A stretch of DNA of 64,000 nt from Acidobacteriota bacterium (GTDB taxonomy: Bacteria; Acidobacteriota; Blastocatellia; RBC074): positions 60,925 to 124,924 of the forward strand of contig JADJLO010000020.1 of NCBI GenBank assembly GCA_016710075.1, read 5' to 3'. Numbering within the stretch: the first letter of the stretch is position 1; each line of letters opens with the position of its first letter. Position numbers and translations under genes: made by a program. Shown here in pieces: positions 32,778 to 42,611 of this stretch. Under the pieces are notes generated by a model that did not search any database, was not told the origin of the DNA, and saw only the letters and a program-made list of their open reading frames with translations.

Positions 32778-34673
32778 ATGTGCGGGATATTCGGGATAAT
32801 CACTGAGAGGCCTGTGGAAGAGGCCATGGAAGCTGCGAGGGCGGCGACGCGTGCGCTCGAGCATCGTGGTCCGGATGATGAGGGTCTGGAAGTGGTGTCG
32901 CAGCCCGGGGAGCGGTTAAGTGTTATTTTCGGCCATCGAAGGCTTTCGATACTGGATCTTTCCGCAGCCGGCCACCAGCCAATGACGGATGAATCGAACG
33001 GCAACCGGATCACATACAACGGCGAGGTATTCAATTTCAGGGAGGTCCGCAAAAAGCTGGAGGAGCGGGGGCTTGGATTCAAATCTGAAAGCGACACCGA
33101 AGTCATACTCAAGGGGATCGGGCATCTTGGGGTTGAAGCCATCGACGCCTGGCGCGGGATGTTTGCGATCGGCTTCTGGAATGCAGGCGACCGGGAACTG
33201 ATGCTGATTCGGGACCGGCTCGGCATCAAGCCGCTCTACTATTTTCAGGACGGATCGACATTCATTTTTGGATCCGAGATCCGCGCGCTGCTGGCCACAG
33301 GGTTAGTTCCCCGCTCGCTCTGCACGGCGGCTGTTGAGAGCTATCTAGACTTCGGTTCGGTTCAGCAGCCGCTGACCATAGTCGAGAATGTTTATCAACT
33401 GCTTCCCGGCCACACGCTGAAATACAGGCCATACAATTCAGATAGACCTCAAACCGAGCCTTACTGGGAGATCAGAGCATCAGGCATGGACAGAGGGCCG
33501 GTCGACAAGATTTTGCTCGGTGAAGAAGTGAATGCGCTGCTGCTCGAATCGGTGAGGCTGCGCATGGTATCGGATGTTCCGGTCGGAGTGTTTCTCAGCG
33601 GCGGCATCGATTCGAGCTCGATCGTATCACTGATGCGGCGGGCGACCTCCGGCGAGATCAGATCGTTTTCAGTATGTTTCAGCGAAGAGGAATTCAGCGA
33701 GCGTGAGCAAGCCGAGCGAATCGCCCGGCATTACGGGACTCATCATGAGTCACTGCTTGTCACGGGCGGCGAGGCGCTGGATAAACTTCCGAACGCGCTG
33801 AAAGCCATGGACCAGCCCTCGATTGACGGGATCAATTCATACATCGTTTCCGAGGCGACGGCGCAGGCGGGCATGAAGGTGGCGATTTCAGGTCTTGGCG
33901 GCGACGAGGCATTCTGCGGCTACGGTTTTTTTAAAACAGTCGACAGGGATGAACGGATGCGGAGCCTGGTCGGGAGCCTGCCGCTGAGTCTCAGGCGTGC
34001 AGCCGCGGCAGCCGTCAGAAGTGGGTTCACAGGTCACCGCGCGGCCAGGCTCAGTTCCCTGCTACGCAGCAATCATCTCGGAGAACATTCAGTTCTGCTG
34101 CATCGCCGGCTTTTTACGGATGAGCAGCGGCACAGGCTGATGAGGAATTCTGGCGCACGACCTGCGGATAGAAATGCCCTTGAAGCCTGGAATTCGCGGA
34201 TCACTGCGAATTGCGACGGCGCCGATCCGATCAATCAGGCATCGGCGCTCGAACTCGGAGGATATATGTGCAACATGCTGCTGCGCGACACTGACGCGAT
34301 GAGCATGGCTCACGGCCTGGAAGTTCGCGTGCCGTTGATCGACCACAAAGTCGTCGAGAAGATGTTATCGATTCCCGGCCCTGTAAAAATGGACTCGCAG
34401 ACACCCAAATGGATGCTGGTCAACGCGGCGAGCGATCTGCCCAGGGAGATCATCGACAGGCCGAAGCGCGGCTTCGAGCTGCCATTCAGCCACTGGCTGC
34501 AGGGAGCGATGAGGCCACGCGTCGAAGCGGCGCTGCAATCCCGTCATCTCGGCGAAGTTTTGAATCGAGAAGCAGTGGATGATGTCTGGCGCAGCTTCAT
34601 CGAAGGGCGGCTCACCTGGGCGCGTGCGTGGAGCCTGTTTGCGCTTGGAGAATGGATGGAGATTAATCTGTGA
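32778..34673 (+). CDS. asnB: Asparagine synthase-like glutamine amidotransferase, copy 1
   Basis: An AsnB-type enzyme of 631 residues. The true start is the ATG at 32778, since the next codon is the catalytic cysteine (MCGIFGIITE). The glutaminase domain shows ALEHRGPDDEGLEV and ITYNGEVFNFREV; the synthetase domain has the pyrophosphate loop FLSGGIDSSSIVSLMRR. Within polysaccharide loci such proteins often amidate sugar acids rather than make asparagine. It is translationally coupled to wzm (overlap at 34670). A second paralogue lies at 53832-55730. Confidence 0.92.
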   Translation: MCGIFGIITERPVEEAMEAARAATRALEHRGPDDEGLEVVSQPGERLSVIFGHRRLSILDLSAAGHQPMTDESNGNRITYNGEVFNFREVRKKLEERGLGFKSESDTEVILKGIGHLGVEAIDAWRGMFAIGFWNAGDRELMLIRDRLGIKPLYYFQDGSTFIFGSEIRALLATGLVPRSLCTAAVESYLDFGSVQQPLTIVENVYQLLPGHTLKYRPYNSDRPQTEPYWEIRASGMDRGPVDKILLGEEVNALLLESVRLRMVSDVPVGVFLSGGIDSSSIVSLMRRATSGEIRSFSVCFSEEEFSEREQAERIARHYGTHHESLLVTGGEALDKLPNALKAMDQPSIDGINSYIVSEATAQAGMKVAISGLGGDEAFCGYGFFKTVDRDERMRSLVGSLPLSLRRAAAAAVRSGFTGHRAARLSSLLRSNHLGEHSVLLHRRLFTDEQRHRLMRNSGARPADRNALEAWNSRITANCDGADPINQASALELGGYMCNMLLRDTDAMSMAHGLEVRVPLIDHKVVEKMLSIPGPVKMDSQTPKWMLVNAASDLPREIIDRPKRGFELPFSHWLQGAMRPRVEAALQSRHLGEVLNREAVDDVWRSFIEGRLTWARAWSLFALGEWMEINL

Positions 34674-35542
34674 ACACGTCACTCCCAGGCTCAATCAAAG
34701 CCGAGAATACTTCTATCCCGCATCTGGTCATCGAGCCCGGAGGAACCTGGGAAGCACTCAACCTGCGCGACATTTGGCGGTTTCGCGAGCTCTTCTATTT
34801 TCTCACCTGGCGCGACATCAAGGTGCGATACAAGCAGACCGCTCTCGGCGCGGCATGGGCGATCATTCAGCCGCTCTTCACGATGGCGATTTTCACACTG
34901 CTCTTCGGCAGACTGGCGAAGATGCCCTCCGACAACATTCCTTATCCGCTCTTCGCCTTTGCCGGATTGCTGCCATGGACATTCTTCTCCAACTCTATCG
35001 GCAATTCGGGCAACAGTCTTGTCGGCAGCTCGCATTTGATCACCAAGGTCTATTTCCCGCGGATGATCATCCCGGCGGCTTCAGTGCTGGCGGGGTTGAT
35101 CGATTTTTTCTTCGCCTTTGTGGTTATGGTGGTTCTCATGATCTGGTACAGGGTTCCGATAGGACCGGGCATTCTCATGCTTCCGGTTTTGATTGCTCTG
35201 ACATCCCTGCTGGCGCTTGGAGTCGGGATGTGGCTTTCGGCCCTCAACGTGAAATTCCGCGACGTCAGATATGTCATCCCTTTTCTGGTTCAATTCTGGA
35301 TGTTCGCGACGCCGATCATCTATCCCGCAAGCCTGATGCCGGCAAAATACAGGCAGGTGCTGGCGCTCAATCCGATGACGGGAATCATTGAGGGCTATCG
35401 CGTGTCCCTGCTCGGCGGAATCAACGGTTCGAGGTTCAACTGGACTGCAATCTGTTTCTCCGCGGCGATCACTTTTGCCGTTCTGGTTTACGCTGCATAC
35501 GATTTCCGTCGTATGGAGAAAACATTCGCGGATATAGTCTGA
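34670..35542 (+). CDS. wzm: ABC-2 polysaccharide exporter permease
   Basis: The membrane half of a glycan ABC exporter, 290 residues with six predicted membrane helices. The N-terminal amphipathic region has FRELFYFLTWRDIKVRYKQT, typical of Wzm/RfbA permeases, and ALGAAWAIIQPLFTMAIFTL follows. The GTG start overlaps the asnB stop, and the stop overlaps the ATG of wzt. It moves finished or lipid-linked glycan across the inner membrane. Confidence 0.93.
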   Translation: MNTSLPGSIKAENTSIPHLVIEPGGTWEALNLRDIWRFRELFYFLTWRDIKVRYKQTALGAAWAIIQPLFTMAIFTLLFGRLAKMPSDNIPYPLFAFAGLLPWTFFSNSIGNSGNSLVGSSHLITKVYFPRMIIPAASVLAGLIDFFFAFVVMVVLMIWYRVPIGPGILMLPVLIALTSLLALGVGMWLSALNVKFRDVRYVIPFLVQFWMFATPIIYPASLMPAKYRQVLALNPMTGIIEGYRVSLLGGINGSRFNWTAICFSAAITFAVLVYAAYDFRRMEKTFADIV

Positions 35543-36810
35543 TGACGGTTCCATTCGCAATCAAAGCGGAAAACATCTCAAAGCTCTACCGGATCGGAGG
35601 GCAGGCCCGTGTCAACCGAACGCTGCGTGACACGCTGGTTGAATCCGCGGGTCGCCTGAACATCTTCTCGCGCACCAACGGCAACTCCCGCAGGGAGAGC
35701 GATCTCTGGGCGCTCGAAGACGTGAGCTTCGAGATACAGCCGGGAGAAGTCGTGGGAATCATCGGCAGAAACGGCGCCGGCAAAAGTACGCTTCTCAAAG
35801 TCCTGTCGCGAATCACCGAACCGACGCGCGGCAGGATCGAAATTTTCGGCCGCATCGGCAGCCTTCTTGAGGTCGGCACGGGGTTTCATCCGGAGCTCAG
35901 CGGCAGGGAGAATATTTTTCTCAACGGTTCGATGCTTGGAATGTCGCGCCGCGAGATAGCCGGCAAGTTCGATGAGATCGTCGCATTTTCCGAGATCGAA
36001 AAGTTCATCGATACCCCGGTCAAGCGATACAGCAGCGGGATGTATGTCAGGCTGGCTTTTGCTGTCGCCGCGCACCTGGAGCCGGAGATTCTGCTGATCG
36101 ACGAAGTGCTTGCCGTCGGCGACGCCGCCTTCCAGAAGAAATGCCTCGGCAAGATGAGCGATATCGCAAAGCACGGCCGGACGGTCCTTTTCGTCAGCCA
36201 CAACACGGCCGGGATGCTCAATCTCTGCGAAAGAGGCATCTTCATCGAGCGCGGCAGGGTATGCGAAGACGGCCCTATCGAACCGGTGATACAACGCTAT
36301 CTGAAAAGCCTGCGTGCGGCCACGCCGTGGGATCTGACAAAGTTTGAAGACCGCCAGGGACGCGGCCGTGTTCGTTTTTCGCGTGTCCGGTTCGAGGATG
36401 AGAACGGCAACGCGGTGGAACATGGAGTTTCGGGCCGGCCGCTCACCATCGCACTCGATTATGAAGCTTCGGAGGACAGAACGATTCCGAACTGCCGCGC
36501 ATCAGTGGCTTTTTATGACGGGCTCGGACAGGTTCTCTTCAACTGCTCCAGCGAACTGGTCATTATGGATCCGATCGATCTCCCTCAAAAAGGGACTCTC
36601 AAATGCACGATTCCGCGATTGCCTCTGAGCCAGAACCAGTACCTTCTGTCGCTATTCCTGGAATCCAATCGCGAGGTTGAGGACTGGATTCAAAACGCTA
36701 TCGAGCTCGATGTGATCGATGGCGATTTTTACCATACGGGCAGGCTCTATCCAGAAGGTTGGCGCGGCAAGGGCGTCCTCGTCGACCATCAGTGGTCATT
36801 CGATGAGTGA
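35542..36810 (+). CDS. wzt: ABC polysaccharide exporter ATPase with glycan-binding C-terminal domain
   Basis: A 422-residue ATPase partner of Wzm. Walker A is GIIGRNGAGKSTLLKVLS, the signature is KRYSSGMYVRLAFAVAAH, and Walker B is EILLIDEVLAVGDAAFQKKC. Residues about 255-422 match the Wzt C-terminal domain (FSRVRFEDENGNAVEHGVSG), a beta-sandwich that in O9a-type systems recognises a terminal cap on the glycan. Its presence suggests that chain end modification signals export. The first word element after it begins 6 bases past the stop. Confidence 0.92.
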   Translation: MTVPFAIKAENISKLYRIGGQARVNRTLRDTLVESAGRLNIFSRTNGNSRRESDLWALEDVSFEIQPGEVVGIIGRNGAGKSTLLKVLSRITEPTRGRIEIFGRIGSLLEVGTGFHPELSGRENIFLNGSMLGMSRREIAGKFDEIVAFSEIEKFIDTPVKRYSSGMYVRLAFAVAAHLEPEILLIDEVLAVGDAAFQKKCLGKMSDIAKHGRTVLFVSHNTAGMLNLCERGIFIERGRVCEDGPIEPVIQRYLKSLRAATPWDLTKFEDRQGRGRVRFSRVRFEDENGNAVEHGVSGRPLTIALDYEASEDRTIPNCRASVAFYDGLGQVLFNCSSELVIMDPIDLPQKGTLKCTIPRLPLSQNQYLLSLFLESNREVEDWIQNAIELDVIDGDFYHTGRLYPEGWRGKGVLVDHQWSFDE

Positions 36811-36815
36811 AAAAG

Positions 36816-36953
36816 AGATTACGAAACAGACGAAAAATTTCTCAGACATTGATTAAGCAAGAACTGCCGATATACGTATCACCATAGATAACAAGTTGCT
36901 TTCACCTTTTGATTTTTCGTCTGTTTCGTTTATTTCGTCTGTTTCGTAATCTT
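36816..36953. repeat. CGAAACAGACGAAA-word element, copy 2
   Basis: The left arm GATTACGAAACAGACGAAAA (from 36817) and the right arm (36913-36952), with two TTTCGTCTGTTTCGT-type words, can pair across about 75 bases of unrelated spacer. The left arm lacks one 18-base word. The element runs from the wzt stop almost to the next gene start. Confidence 0.85.
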
Positions 36954-36987
36954 TTTCTTCTTTTTGATAGTGACACAAGTACGCAAA

Positions 36988-37884
36988 ATGATTTCGATTG
37001 GCGATTTGCCTTCGGCTCCGGCAGGGAGATCCGGATGGCCATGGGAAGATGAAGTTTCGGATGAGACGCCGGGTCCATCAGACTTCCTGCTTCCGACGAT
37101 CAGCGTCATCACGCCGTCATTCAATCAGGGCCGTTACCTGGAGCAGACTATCCGATCGGTTCTGCTGCAAAGATATCCGAACCTCGAATACATTGTCATT
37201 GACGGAGGAAGCACCGATGAAAGCGTTGAAATCATGCAGAAATACGCTCCCTGGATCAGCTACCGGGTAAGCGAGAAGGATCGCGGGCAGAGCCATGCGA
37301 TCAACAAGGGATTTGCCAAAGCCGGCGGGAAGATCATGTGCTGGCTCAACAGCGATGATTATTACCCGCCGGGAACGCTGCTCACAGCCGGCAGGCTTCT
37401 GGCTGACGGATCGGGCAATTTCGCGCTTGCCGGTCACTGCCTGAAAGTTTATCAGGACGGTTCTTCCGTTCTGCTTGAAGGCCGATACGAAGGTCGCCGT
37501 CGCCTGTTCGAATTCTGGAAGGGATATCAGATGCACCAGCCGGCGATATTCTGGCGCAGAGAAGCTTTTGAAAAATCCGGCGGACTCGATGAAAAGCTGC
37601 ATCTGATCATGGACTTCGATCTCTGGGTCAGAATCTCCAGGCACTGCGATTTCGTCAATGTCGACAGAGTTCTGGCCTGCTGCAACTACCACGACGAAGC
37701 AAAAACCGGCGACGATTACAGGCGCTATCACACAGATCTCAGGAAACACGCGACTTCCTACTGGGGATCGATGCTAAATCCTGAGTTCTGGCGGCTCTGG
37801 TATTCAATGACGGATCATTTCACGATTCAGCCGGGAATTAAGAGACTGAAGTCTGTTCTGCGAAAACTCTTAAAGGGTAAATGA
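36988..37884 (+). CDS. Family 2 glycosyltransferase A
   Basis: A GT-A-fold glycosyltransferase of 298 residues. It begins with a proline/tryptophan-rich lead (LPSAPAGRSGWPWEDE) and then ISVITPSFNQGRYLEQTIRS. This opening is familiar from a large GT2 subfamily. IDGGSTDESVEIM and the metal-binding region CWLNSDDYYPPGTL (SDD) follow. The ATG at 36988 is preferred over a TTG at 36964. The sugar donor is not predictable. Confidence 0.88.
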   Translation: MISIGDLPSAPAGRSGWPWEDEVSDETPGPSDFLLPTISVITPSFNQGRYLEQTIRSVLLQRYPNLEYIVIDGGSTDESVEIMQKYAPWISYRVSEKDRGQSHAINKGFAKAGGKIMCWLNSDDYYPPGTLLTAGRLLADGSGNFALAGHCLKVYQDGSSVLLEGRYEGRRRLFEFWKGYQMHQPAIFWRREAFEKSGGLDEKLHLIMDFDLWVRISRHCDFVNVDRVLACCNYHDEAKTGDDYRRYHTDLRKHATSYWGSMLNPEFWRLWYSMTDHFTIQPGIKRLKSVLRKLLKGK

Positions 37885-37891
37885 AGGATCA

Positions 37892-38782
37892 ATGTCGGGC
37901 TTAATGGATCATCAGCGGGTATCTGTCGTCATTCCGGTATACAACGGCGCAAGAACCATCAGTCACACGATTGAATGCGTTCTGCAGCAGTCGTTGAAGC
38001 CGGTGGATATTCTTGTCGTCGATGACGGCTCGACAGACGATACCGCCGAGATACTCAAGAGATACGGCAGCAAAATCGTGTACATTCCCAAGCAGAACGG
38101 GGGGCCGGCATCGGCGAGGAATCTTGGAGTCCAGTTTGCAGGGGGAGAATATGTGGCCTTCACCGACAGCGACTGCCAGCCCGATGTGCACTGGCTGCGA
38201 AACCTCATGAAAGGATTCGACGATCAGGAGATTGGAGGAGTCGGCGGGGCAGTCAGATCCGCCGACGGCAGCATCACCGGTGAATATGTCGACCTGATCA
38301 AGCTGCTCGATCCGCAGGAAGATAGAAACGGCGAGATTCCCTATATCATCACGGCCAATGCCTGCTTCAGAATCGAGGCGCTGACCAAAGCCGGGCTTTT
38401 CAACGAGAAATTCATCAAACCCGGAGGCGAGGAAGCGGAACTGTGCATCAGAATCAGGAAATTCGGCTACCGCTTCAAATCCGCCAAAGATGCCGTCGTG
38501 CTTCATCATCACAGGCAGTCAGCGATGAGCCTCCTCAAAACGCTCGCAAATTACGGCGAGGGTGCCTTTATGATCGGCAGTATCTGGCCCGATCGAAGAA
38601 TCGCCAGGCCGCACAGGCTCATGCTGAGAAGCGCAATCAGCCTGCGCACCGCGGCGACTCACTTTCGGTTTCATTTAAGGAAGCAGAGCATTCACAAGGC
38701 ATTTTATTTCACCCTTCTGGACTATCTGCGGCAGCCGGCGTTTCTTTGGGGATATTTGAGAGGGAGGCGTCGTGAATCCTGA
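37892..38782 (+). CDS. Family 2 glycosyltransferase B
   Basis: GT-A fold, 296 residues: VSVVIPVYNGARTISHTIEC, VDDGSTDDTAEIL and AFTDSDCQPDVHWL (D-S-D motif). TANACFRIEALTKAGLFNEK and KPGGEEAELCIRIRKFGYRF complete the family pattern. A hydrophobic or basic C-terminus may contact the membrane. It starts 7 bases after the previous gene and overlaps the next by 11 bases, so the three are translated together. Confidence 0.9.
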   Translation: MSGLMDHQRVSVVIPVYNGARTISHTIECVLQQSLKPVDILVVDDGSTDDTAEILKRYGSKIVYIPKQNGGPASARNLGVQFAGGEYVAFTDSDCQPDVHWLRNLMKGFDDQEIGGVGGAVRSADGSITGEYVDLIKLLDPQEDRNGEIPYIITANACFRIEALTKAGLFNEKFIKPGGEEAELCIRIRKFGYRFKSAKDAVVLHHHRQSAMSLLKTLANYGEGAFMIGSIWPDRRIARPHRLMLRSAISLRTAATHFRFHLRKQSIHKAFYFTLLDYLRQPAFLWGYLRGRRRES

Positions 38783-39671
38783 GGTCAGTGTCATCATCCC
38801 GGCCTACAACGCCGAAAAGTTTGTCGCTGAAACCATATCGAGCGTTCTCGCCCAAAGCTATGCCGATTACGAGATCATAGTCGTCGATGACGGCTCAACC
38901 GACGGAACCCTGGCGGCCCTGAAGAGTTTCGAGCCGCGAATCAAAGTCTTCACCAAACCGAATGGCGGGCCCGCGTCGGCGCGCAACCTGGCGATCAGAA
39001 ATTCATCGGGGAGGTTCATCGCCTTTCTCGATTGCGACGACATCTGGGTCGACAACAAACTCGAACAGCAGGTAGCTTTTTTCAAATCTCATCCGGAAAT
39101 GGGCCTTGTCTTCAGCCAGGCACAGATGTTCATTGAAAAAGGGGGGGAGAAGATCATCCGCAGCACGATCGGGTACACGGCCGATCCAACCCTTAGACAG
39201 TTACTCTTCGGTGACTACATTCCGAACTCGACCGTCATGATCCGCCGTGAATGCGTCGATTCAGCAGGGCTGTTGAATGAAAGCACGGATCTGATAGCTG
39301 TCGAAGATTACGAATACTGGATGCGAATCGCGCATTCATTTAAGATGGCCGGGATAGCCAAGCCGCTGGCGCTTTACAGAATCAGAGAGGGCAACCTCAT
39401 GGGCGAAGGCAGGGATATCGACAAGGGGCTACGATTGTCGATTGCGGCGATATCCGAGACTGAGCGGCTGTTCCCGCAAATATGGCAGGAATGCAAAGTG
39501 GACCGCAGCGAGCTCTTTGCCCGGCTTCATATCAGAGCCGGTTTCGCCTGGAAAAAACGGGGTAAACTGCTCGAAGCCTGCCGAAAATATCTGGCAGCTT
39601 TGTCCTGCAGCATGCATCCCAGAGTATTTCGATGGATCGTCGCCGCAACAATCCTCAGACGCTGGTCCTGA
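38772..39671 (+). CDS. Family 2 glycosyltransferase C
   Basis: A 299-residue GT-A enzyme starting at a GTG that overlaps the upstream gene. VSVIIPAYNAEKFVAETISS, VVDDGSTDGTLAAL and AFLDCDDIWVDNKLE (D-C-D-D) are visible. AVEDYEYWMRIAHSFKMAGI is the acceptor-side ED motif. It belongs to the common WaaG/WbbD-like GT2 group. Donor and linkage unknown. Confidence 0.9.
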   Translation: MNPEVSVIIPAYNAEKFVAETISSVLAQSYADYEIIVVDDGSTDGTLAALKSFEPRIKVFTKPNGGPASARNLAIRNSSGRFIAFLDCDDIWVDNKLEQQVAFFKSHPEMGLVFSQAQMFIEKGGEKIIRSTIGYTADPTLRQLLFGDYIPNSTVMIRRECVDSAGLLNESTDLIAVEDYEYWMRIAHSFKMAGIAKPLALYRIREGNLMGEGRDIDKGLRLSIAAISETERLFPQIWQECKVDRSELFARLHIRAGFAWKKRGKLLEACRKYLAALSCSMHPRVFRWIVAATILRRWS

Positions 39672-39678
39672 TATCAAG

Positions 39679-40749
39679 ATGAAGATCACGTTCATCCTGC
39701 CAATGTATCTTTCAAGCCCGTCTGGAGGGTTCAAGGTCGTTTACGAATATGCCAACAGGCTGCAGGAAAGAGGGCATCAGGTTACGGTCATTCACCCAAG
39801 AACGGAATATCCCGACAACGCCTTGATCGGTCGACTCAAAAGCCTCCTTTGGAAATACAAGATCAAACTTAAGGACAGCCCGCTTGTGCCCTGGTTCAGA
39901 GTCCATCCCGGCGTTCGCCTGTGGCTGGTCAGGGATCTTCGCGAGGAATTCATACCGGATGCCGATGCGATCTTTGCGACCGCGGTAAACACCGCAGTGC
40001 CCGTCGCCGGCTTCGGACCGTCAAAAGGCCGCAAGTTCTACCTGGTCCAGTCGTACGAGACGTGGCAGGGATCGGACGATGCCGTCAGGGCGAGCTGGCA
40101 TCTTCCGTTGCATAAAATCGTCGTCTCGAAATGGCTGATGAGAAAGGCGGCAGAGCTTGGAGTCGCCGGGCAGACTACTTACATCACGCTCGGACTGGAT
40201 CTCTCGCAATTCAAAATTTCGACGCCGGTCGCATCGAGAGACAGTGTTCAAATCGGGATGCTGATCCATCCGCTCAAGATCAAGGGGACAAGCGACGGGC
40301 TTGAAGCTCTCAAGATCGTCAAAGAGAGATTCCCACGGCTGCGTGCAGTCTGCTTCGGGACTGAGGCTCGCGGCAGCGAGATCCCCGAATGGATCGAATA
40401 TCATCGTAAGCCGCGGGCAGAGGATCTTACGAGGCTCTACAATTCCTGCTCGATCTTCCTGCACCCGAGTCATGAAGAAGGCTGGGGCCTGCCTCCGGCT
40501 GAAGCGATGGCTTGCGGATGCGCCGTTGTGGCCGCGGCGAACGACGGAGTATACGAATTTGCCGAGGACGGCGTTAATGCGCTGCTCGCTCCCGTCAGAC
40601 AACCGGCGGCGCTGGCCAGGAAGATTATCAGCCTGCTCGAGGATGATTCCCTGCGTATCCGGATCGCCGAATCAGGGCACCGGATGATTCAGAAATTCTC
40701 ATGGGATAATGCGGTTACGGCTCTCGAAAACATCTTAAAACCATCCTGA
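39679..40749 (+). CDS. Family 4 glycosyltransferase D
   Basis: GT-B fold, 356 residues; the true start is the ATG at 39679 (MKITFILPMYLSSPSGGFKV), since a longer upstream frame lies inside gene C. The C-terminal donor site has EEGWGLPPAEAMACGCAVVA, the E-x7-E motif of GT4 retaining enzymes. The stop overlaps the next start (TGATG). Confidence 0.9.
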   Translation: MKITFILPMYLSSPSGGFKVVYEYANRLQERGHQVTVIHPRTEYPDNALIGRLKSLLWKYKIKLKDSPLVPWFRVHPGVRLWLVRDLREEFIPDADAIFATAVNTAVPVAGFGPSKGRKFYLVQSYETWQGSDDAVRASWHLPLHKIVVSKWLMRKAAELGVAGQTTYITLGLDLSQFKISTPVASRDSVQIGMLIHPLKIKGTSDGLEALKIVKERFPRLRAVCFGTEARGSEIPEWIEYHRKPRAEDLTRLYNSCSIFLHPSHEEGWGLPPAEAMACGCAVVAAANDGVYEFAEDGVNALLAPVRQPAALARKIISLLEDDSLRIRIAESGHRMIQKFSWDNAVTALENILKPS

Positions 40750-41675
40750 TGCGTCTGCCGGCGGTTTACATCATAGTTTTGAACTTCAACGGCTCGAAGT
40801 GGCTCAAAGGCTGTTTCGAAGCGCTGCGCTGCACCGGCTATGCCAATCTCAAGGTGCTTCTGGTCGATAACGCCTCGACCGATGACAGCCTGAAAATAAT
40901 GGAAGATCATTTCCCTGAATTTGAAGTATTCCGGGCGGAAAGCAATCTGGGTTTTTCGGAAGGGAATAACATCGGCATCAGAAAAGCACTCGATGAATCG
41001 GCTGACTATGTGGTCCTGCTCAATCCCGACACAAGGGTCACGCCCGGCTGGCTCGACAAGATAATCGAAGTCGGCGAGGAGAACCCGCATATTGGCGTGC
41101 TCGGCGCTGTGCAGTTGAGCTACGATTCAGAGGATTTCAATACCTGGACGCGCACGGCATTTCCGCGATTGCTCGATATACTGAACGACACGGAATCCGC
41201 TCCGCCCTGGATTTCCGTTGAATGGGTCGAAGGCGCGTGCATGGCCGTCAAAAGAGAGGTTCTTGAAAAGATCGGACTGCTCGATCCGATCTATTTCGCC
41301 TTTTATGAAGAGATCGATTTCTGCCGCCGAGCATGCTGCAGCGGTTACAAGATTGCGCTCGTTCCGCGAAGCCGCATCCATCATCATCGCGGCGGAAGCT
41401 GGCAGGCCAATGCTGTCATCAGCCGCGAGCGGGATTACCGCTGCGATCGCAGTCAGTTCATCTTCAACATGACGGATCCTCGAAAGTCGCTGTTTTCAAA
41501 CCTGAAGCAGTATCTCATCACCCTGGCAACCAAGGTTAAATCGACCGCTGAAGCTTTGAGCGCCGGTCGCGCGATCGATCTGTGCAAAATGCAGATCGAT
41601 CTGCTGGCGAATGCCGGCGGAATTTTCAGAAAATGGCGGACTGAACGCCGGAATTACAGAGTAACCCTCAAATAA
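40749..41675 (+). CDS. Family 2 glycosyltransferase E, rhamnosyltransferase-like
   Basis: GT-A fold, 308 residues: VYIIVLNFNGSKWLKGCFEA, LLVDNASTDDSLKI and YVVLLNPDTRVTPGWL, where N-P-D-T is the pattern of rhamnosyl/galactofuranosyl-type GT2 enzymes. VEGACMAVKREVLEKIGLLD and FAFYEEIDFCRRACCSGYKI follow. It starts on the stop of the previous gene. Gene I at 46096 shares this pattern. Confidence 0.9.
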   Translation: MRLPAVYIIVLNFNGSKWLKGCFEALRCTGYANLKVLLVDNASTDDSLKIMEDHFPEFEVFRAESNLGFSEGNNIGIRKALDESADYVVLLNPDTRVTPGWLDKIIEVGEENPHIGVLGAVQLSYDSEDFNTWTRTAFPRLLDILNDTESAPPWISVEWVEGACMAVKREVLEKIGLLDPIYFAFYEEIDFCRRACCSGYKIALVPRSRIHHHRGGSWQANAVISRERDYRCDRSQFIFNMTDPRKSLFSNLKQYLITLATKVKSTAEALSAGRAIDLCKMQIDLLANAGGIFRKWRTERRNYRVTLK

Positions 41676-42611
41676 ATGAACTCACCTGAAATTTCAGTAA
41701 TCATCCCGACGCGAAATCGCCGTGAGGATCTGCGCCTGTGCCTGCGGGCTCTGGCGGCTCAGGATATGAATCTGAGCCGTTTTGAAGTAATCGTTTGTGA
41801 CGACGGATCTGAGGAAGATCTGAATTCCGTCATCGACGAAGCCGCTCAAGCCGGCCTGAACATCAGACTGGCGAGCCAGAGTCATAAAGGTCCCGCGGCG
41901 GCTCGCAATCTCGGCATACGCGAATCTAAAGGCCGGATTGTCGCAATGACCGACAGCGATACACTGCCTCGCAGCGCCTGGCTCGGCAAACTCGTCGAAG
42001 CGTTGGAAAGATCCCCGGAAGCGGCCGGCGTCGAAGGCCTGGTAATGGCCGACAATGAGGGCGATTTCGATCCTCTTGGAGAGGGGCCGACAAACAAGGA
42101 GGGCGGCGTTTATCTGACCTGCAATTGCGCTTATCGCCGGGAGGCGCTTTTTCAGGCCGGCGGATTCGATGAATCGTTTCCCTACCCCGCATTTGAGGAC
42201 ACGGAACTGGCCGCGCGCGCGCAAGAATTCGGATCGATCGTCTGGCAGCCGGAAGCGATCGTCATTCATCCTCAAAGACCACTGACCCTGCACGCGGTCT
42301 GGAAAAAGTTGCGCCATTGGGAATTCGTCCTCATCATGGGATTTCGCTACGGGTATCTCGGCTGGAAGCGCTACCCGGTTAAACATCCAGGTCTTCGAGT
42401 TGCCGCTCTTTCCGTAATCGCATTGCCTCTGGCAAAGTTCCGAACCGCATGGCAATGGGCGGGAAGAAGACCTGGGGCGGCCTGCAAACTGGCCTGCTTC
42501 GGGTTGGTCGAAGCCGCGGGAGCCCTGATTCTGGTCGCTCCCAGAGCGTTATTCGGCAACTACCGTGAAAAGGCCGCGCGGCGAAATTATCTTTTGTCAA
42601 ATAATAAATGA
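41676..42611 (+). CDS. Family 2 glycosyltransferase F
   Basis: GT-A fold, 311 residues, starting directly after the preceding stop. ISVIIPTRNRREDLRLCLRA, VCDDGSEEDLNSVI and AMTDSDTLPRSAWL (D-S-D) are visible. FPYPAFEDTELAARAQEFGS is the acceptor-side region. The C-terminal 70 residues are basic and hydrophobic, suggesting membrane association. The stop overlaps the next start. Confidence 0.9.
   Translation: MNSPEISVIIPTRNRREDLRLCLRALAAQDMNLSRFEVIVCDDGSEEDLNSVIDEAAQAGLNIRLASQSHKGPAAARNLGIRESKGRIVAMTDSDTLPRSAWLGKLVEALERSPEAAGVEGLVMADNEGDFDPLGEGPTNKEGGVYLTCNCAYRREALFQAGGFDESFPYPAFEDTELAARAQEFGSIVWQPEAIVIHPQRPLTLHAVWKKLRHWEFVLIMGFRYGYLGWKRYPVKHPGLRVAALSVIALPLAKFRTAWQWAGRRPGAACKLACFGLVEAAGALILVAPRALFGNYREKAARRNYLLSNNK

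Noticed and set aside
39442..39678. N-terminal extension of the GT4 gene
   Set aside because: This segment overlaps the preceding GT2 and has no similarity; the family start is at 39679.
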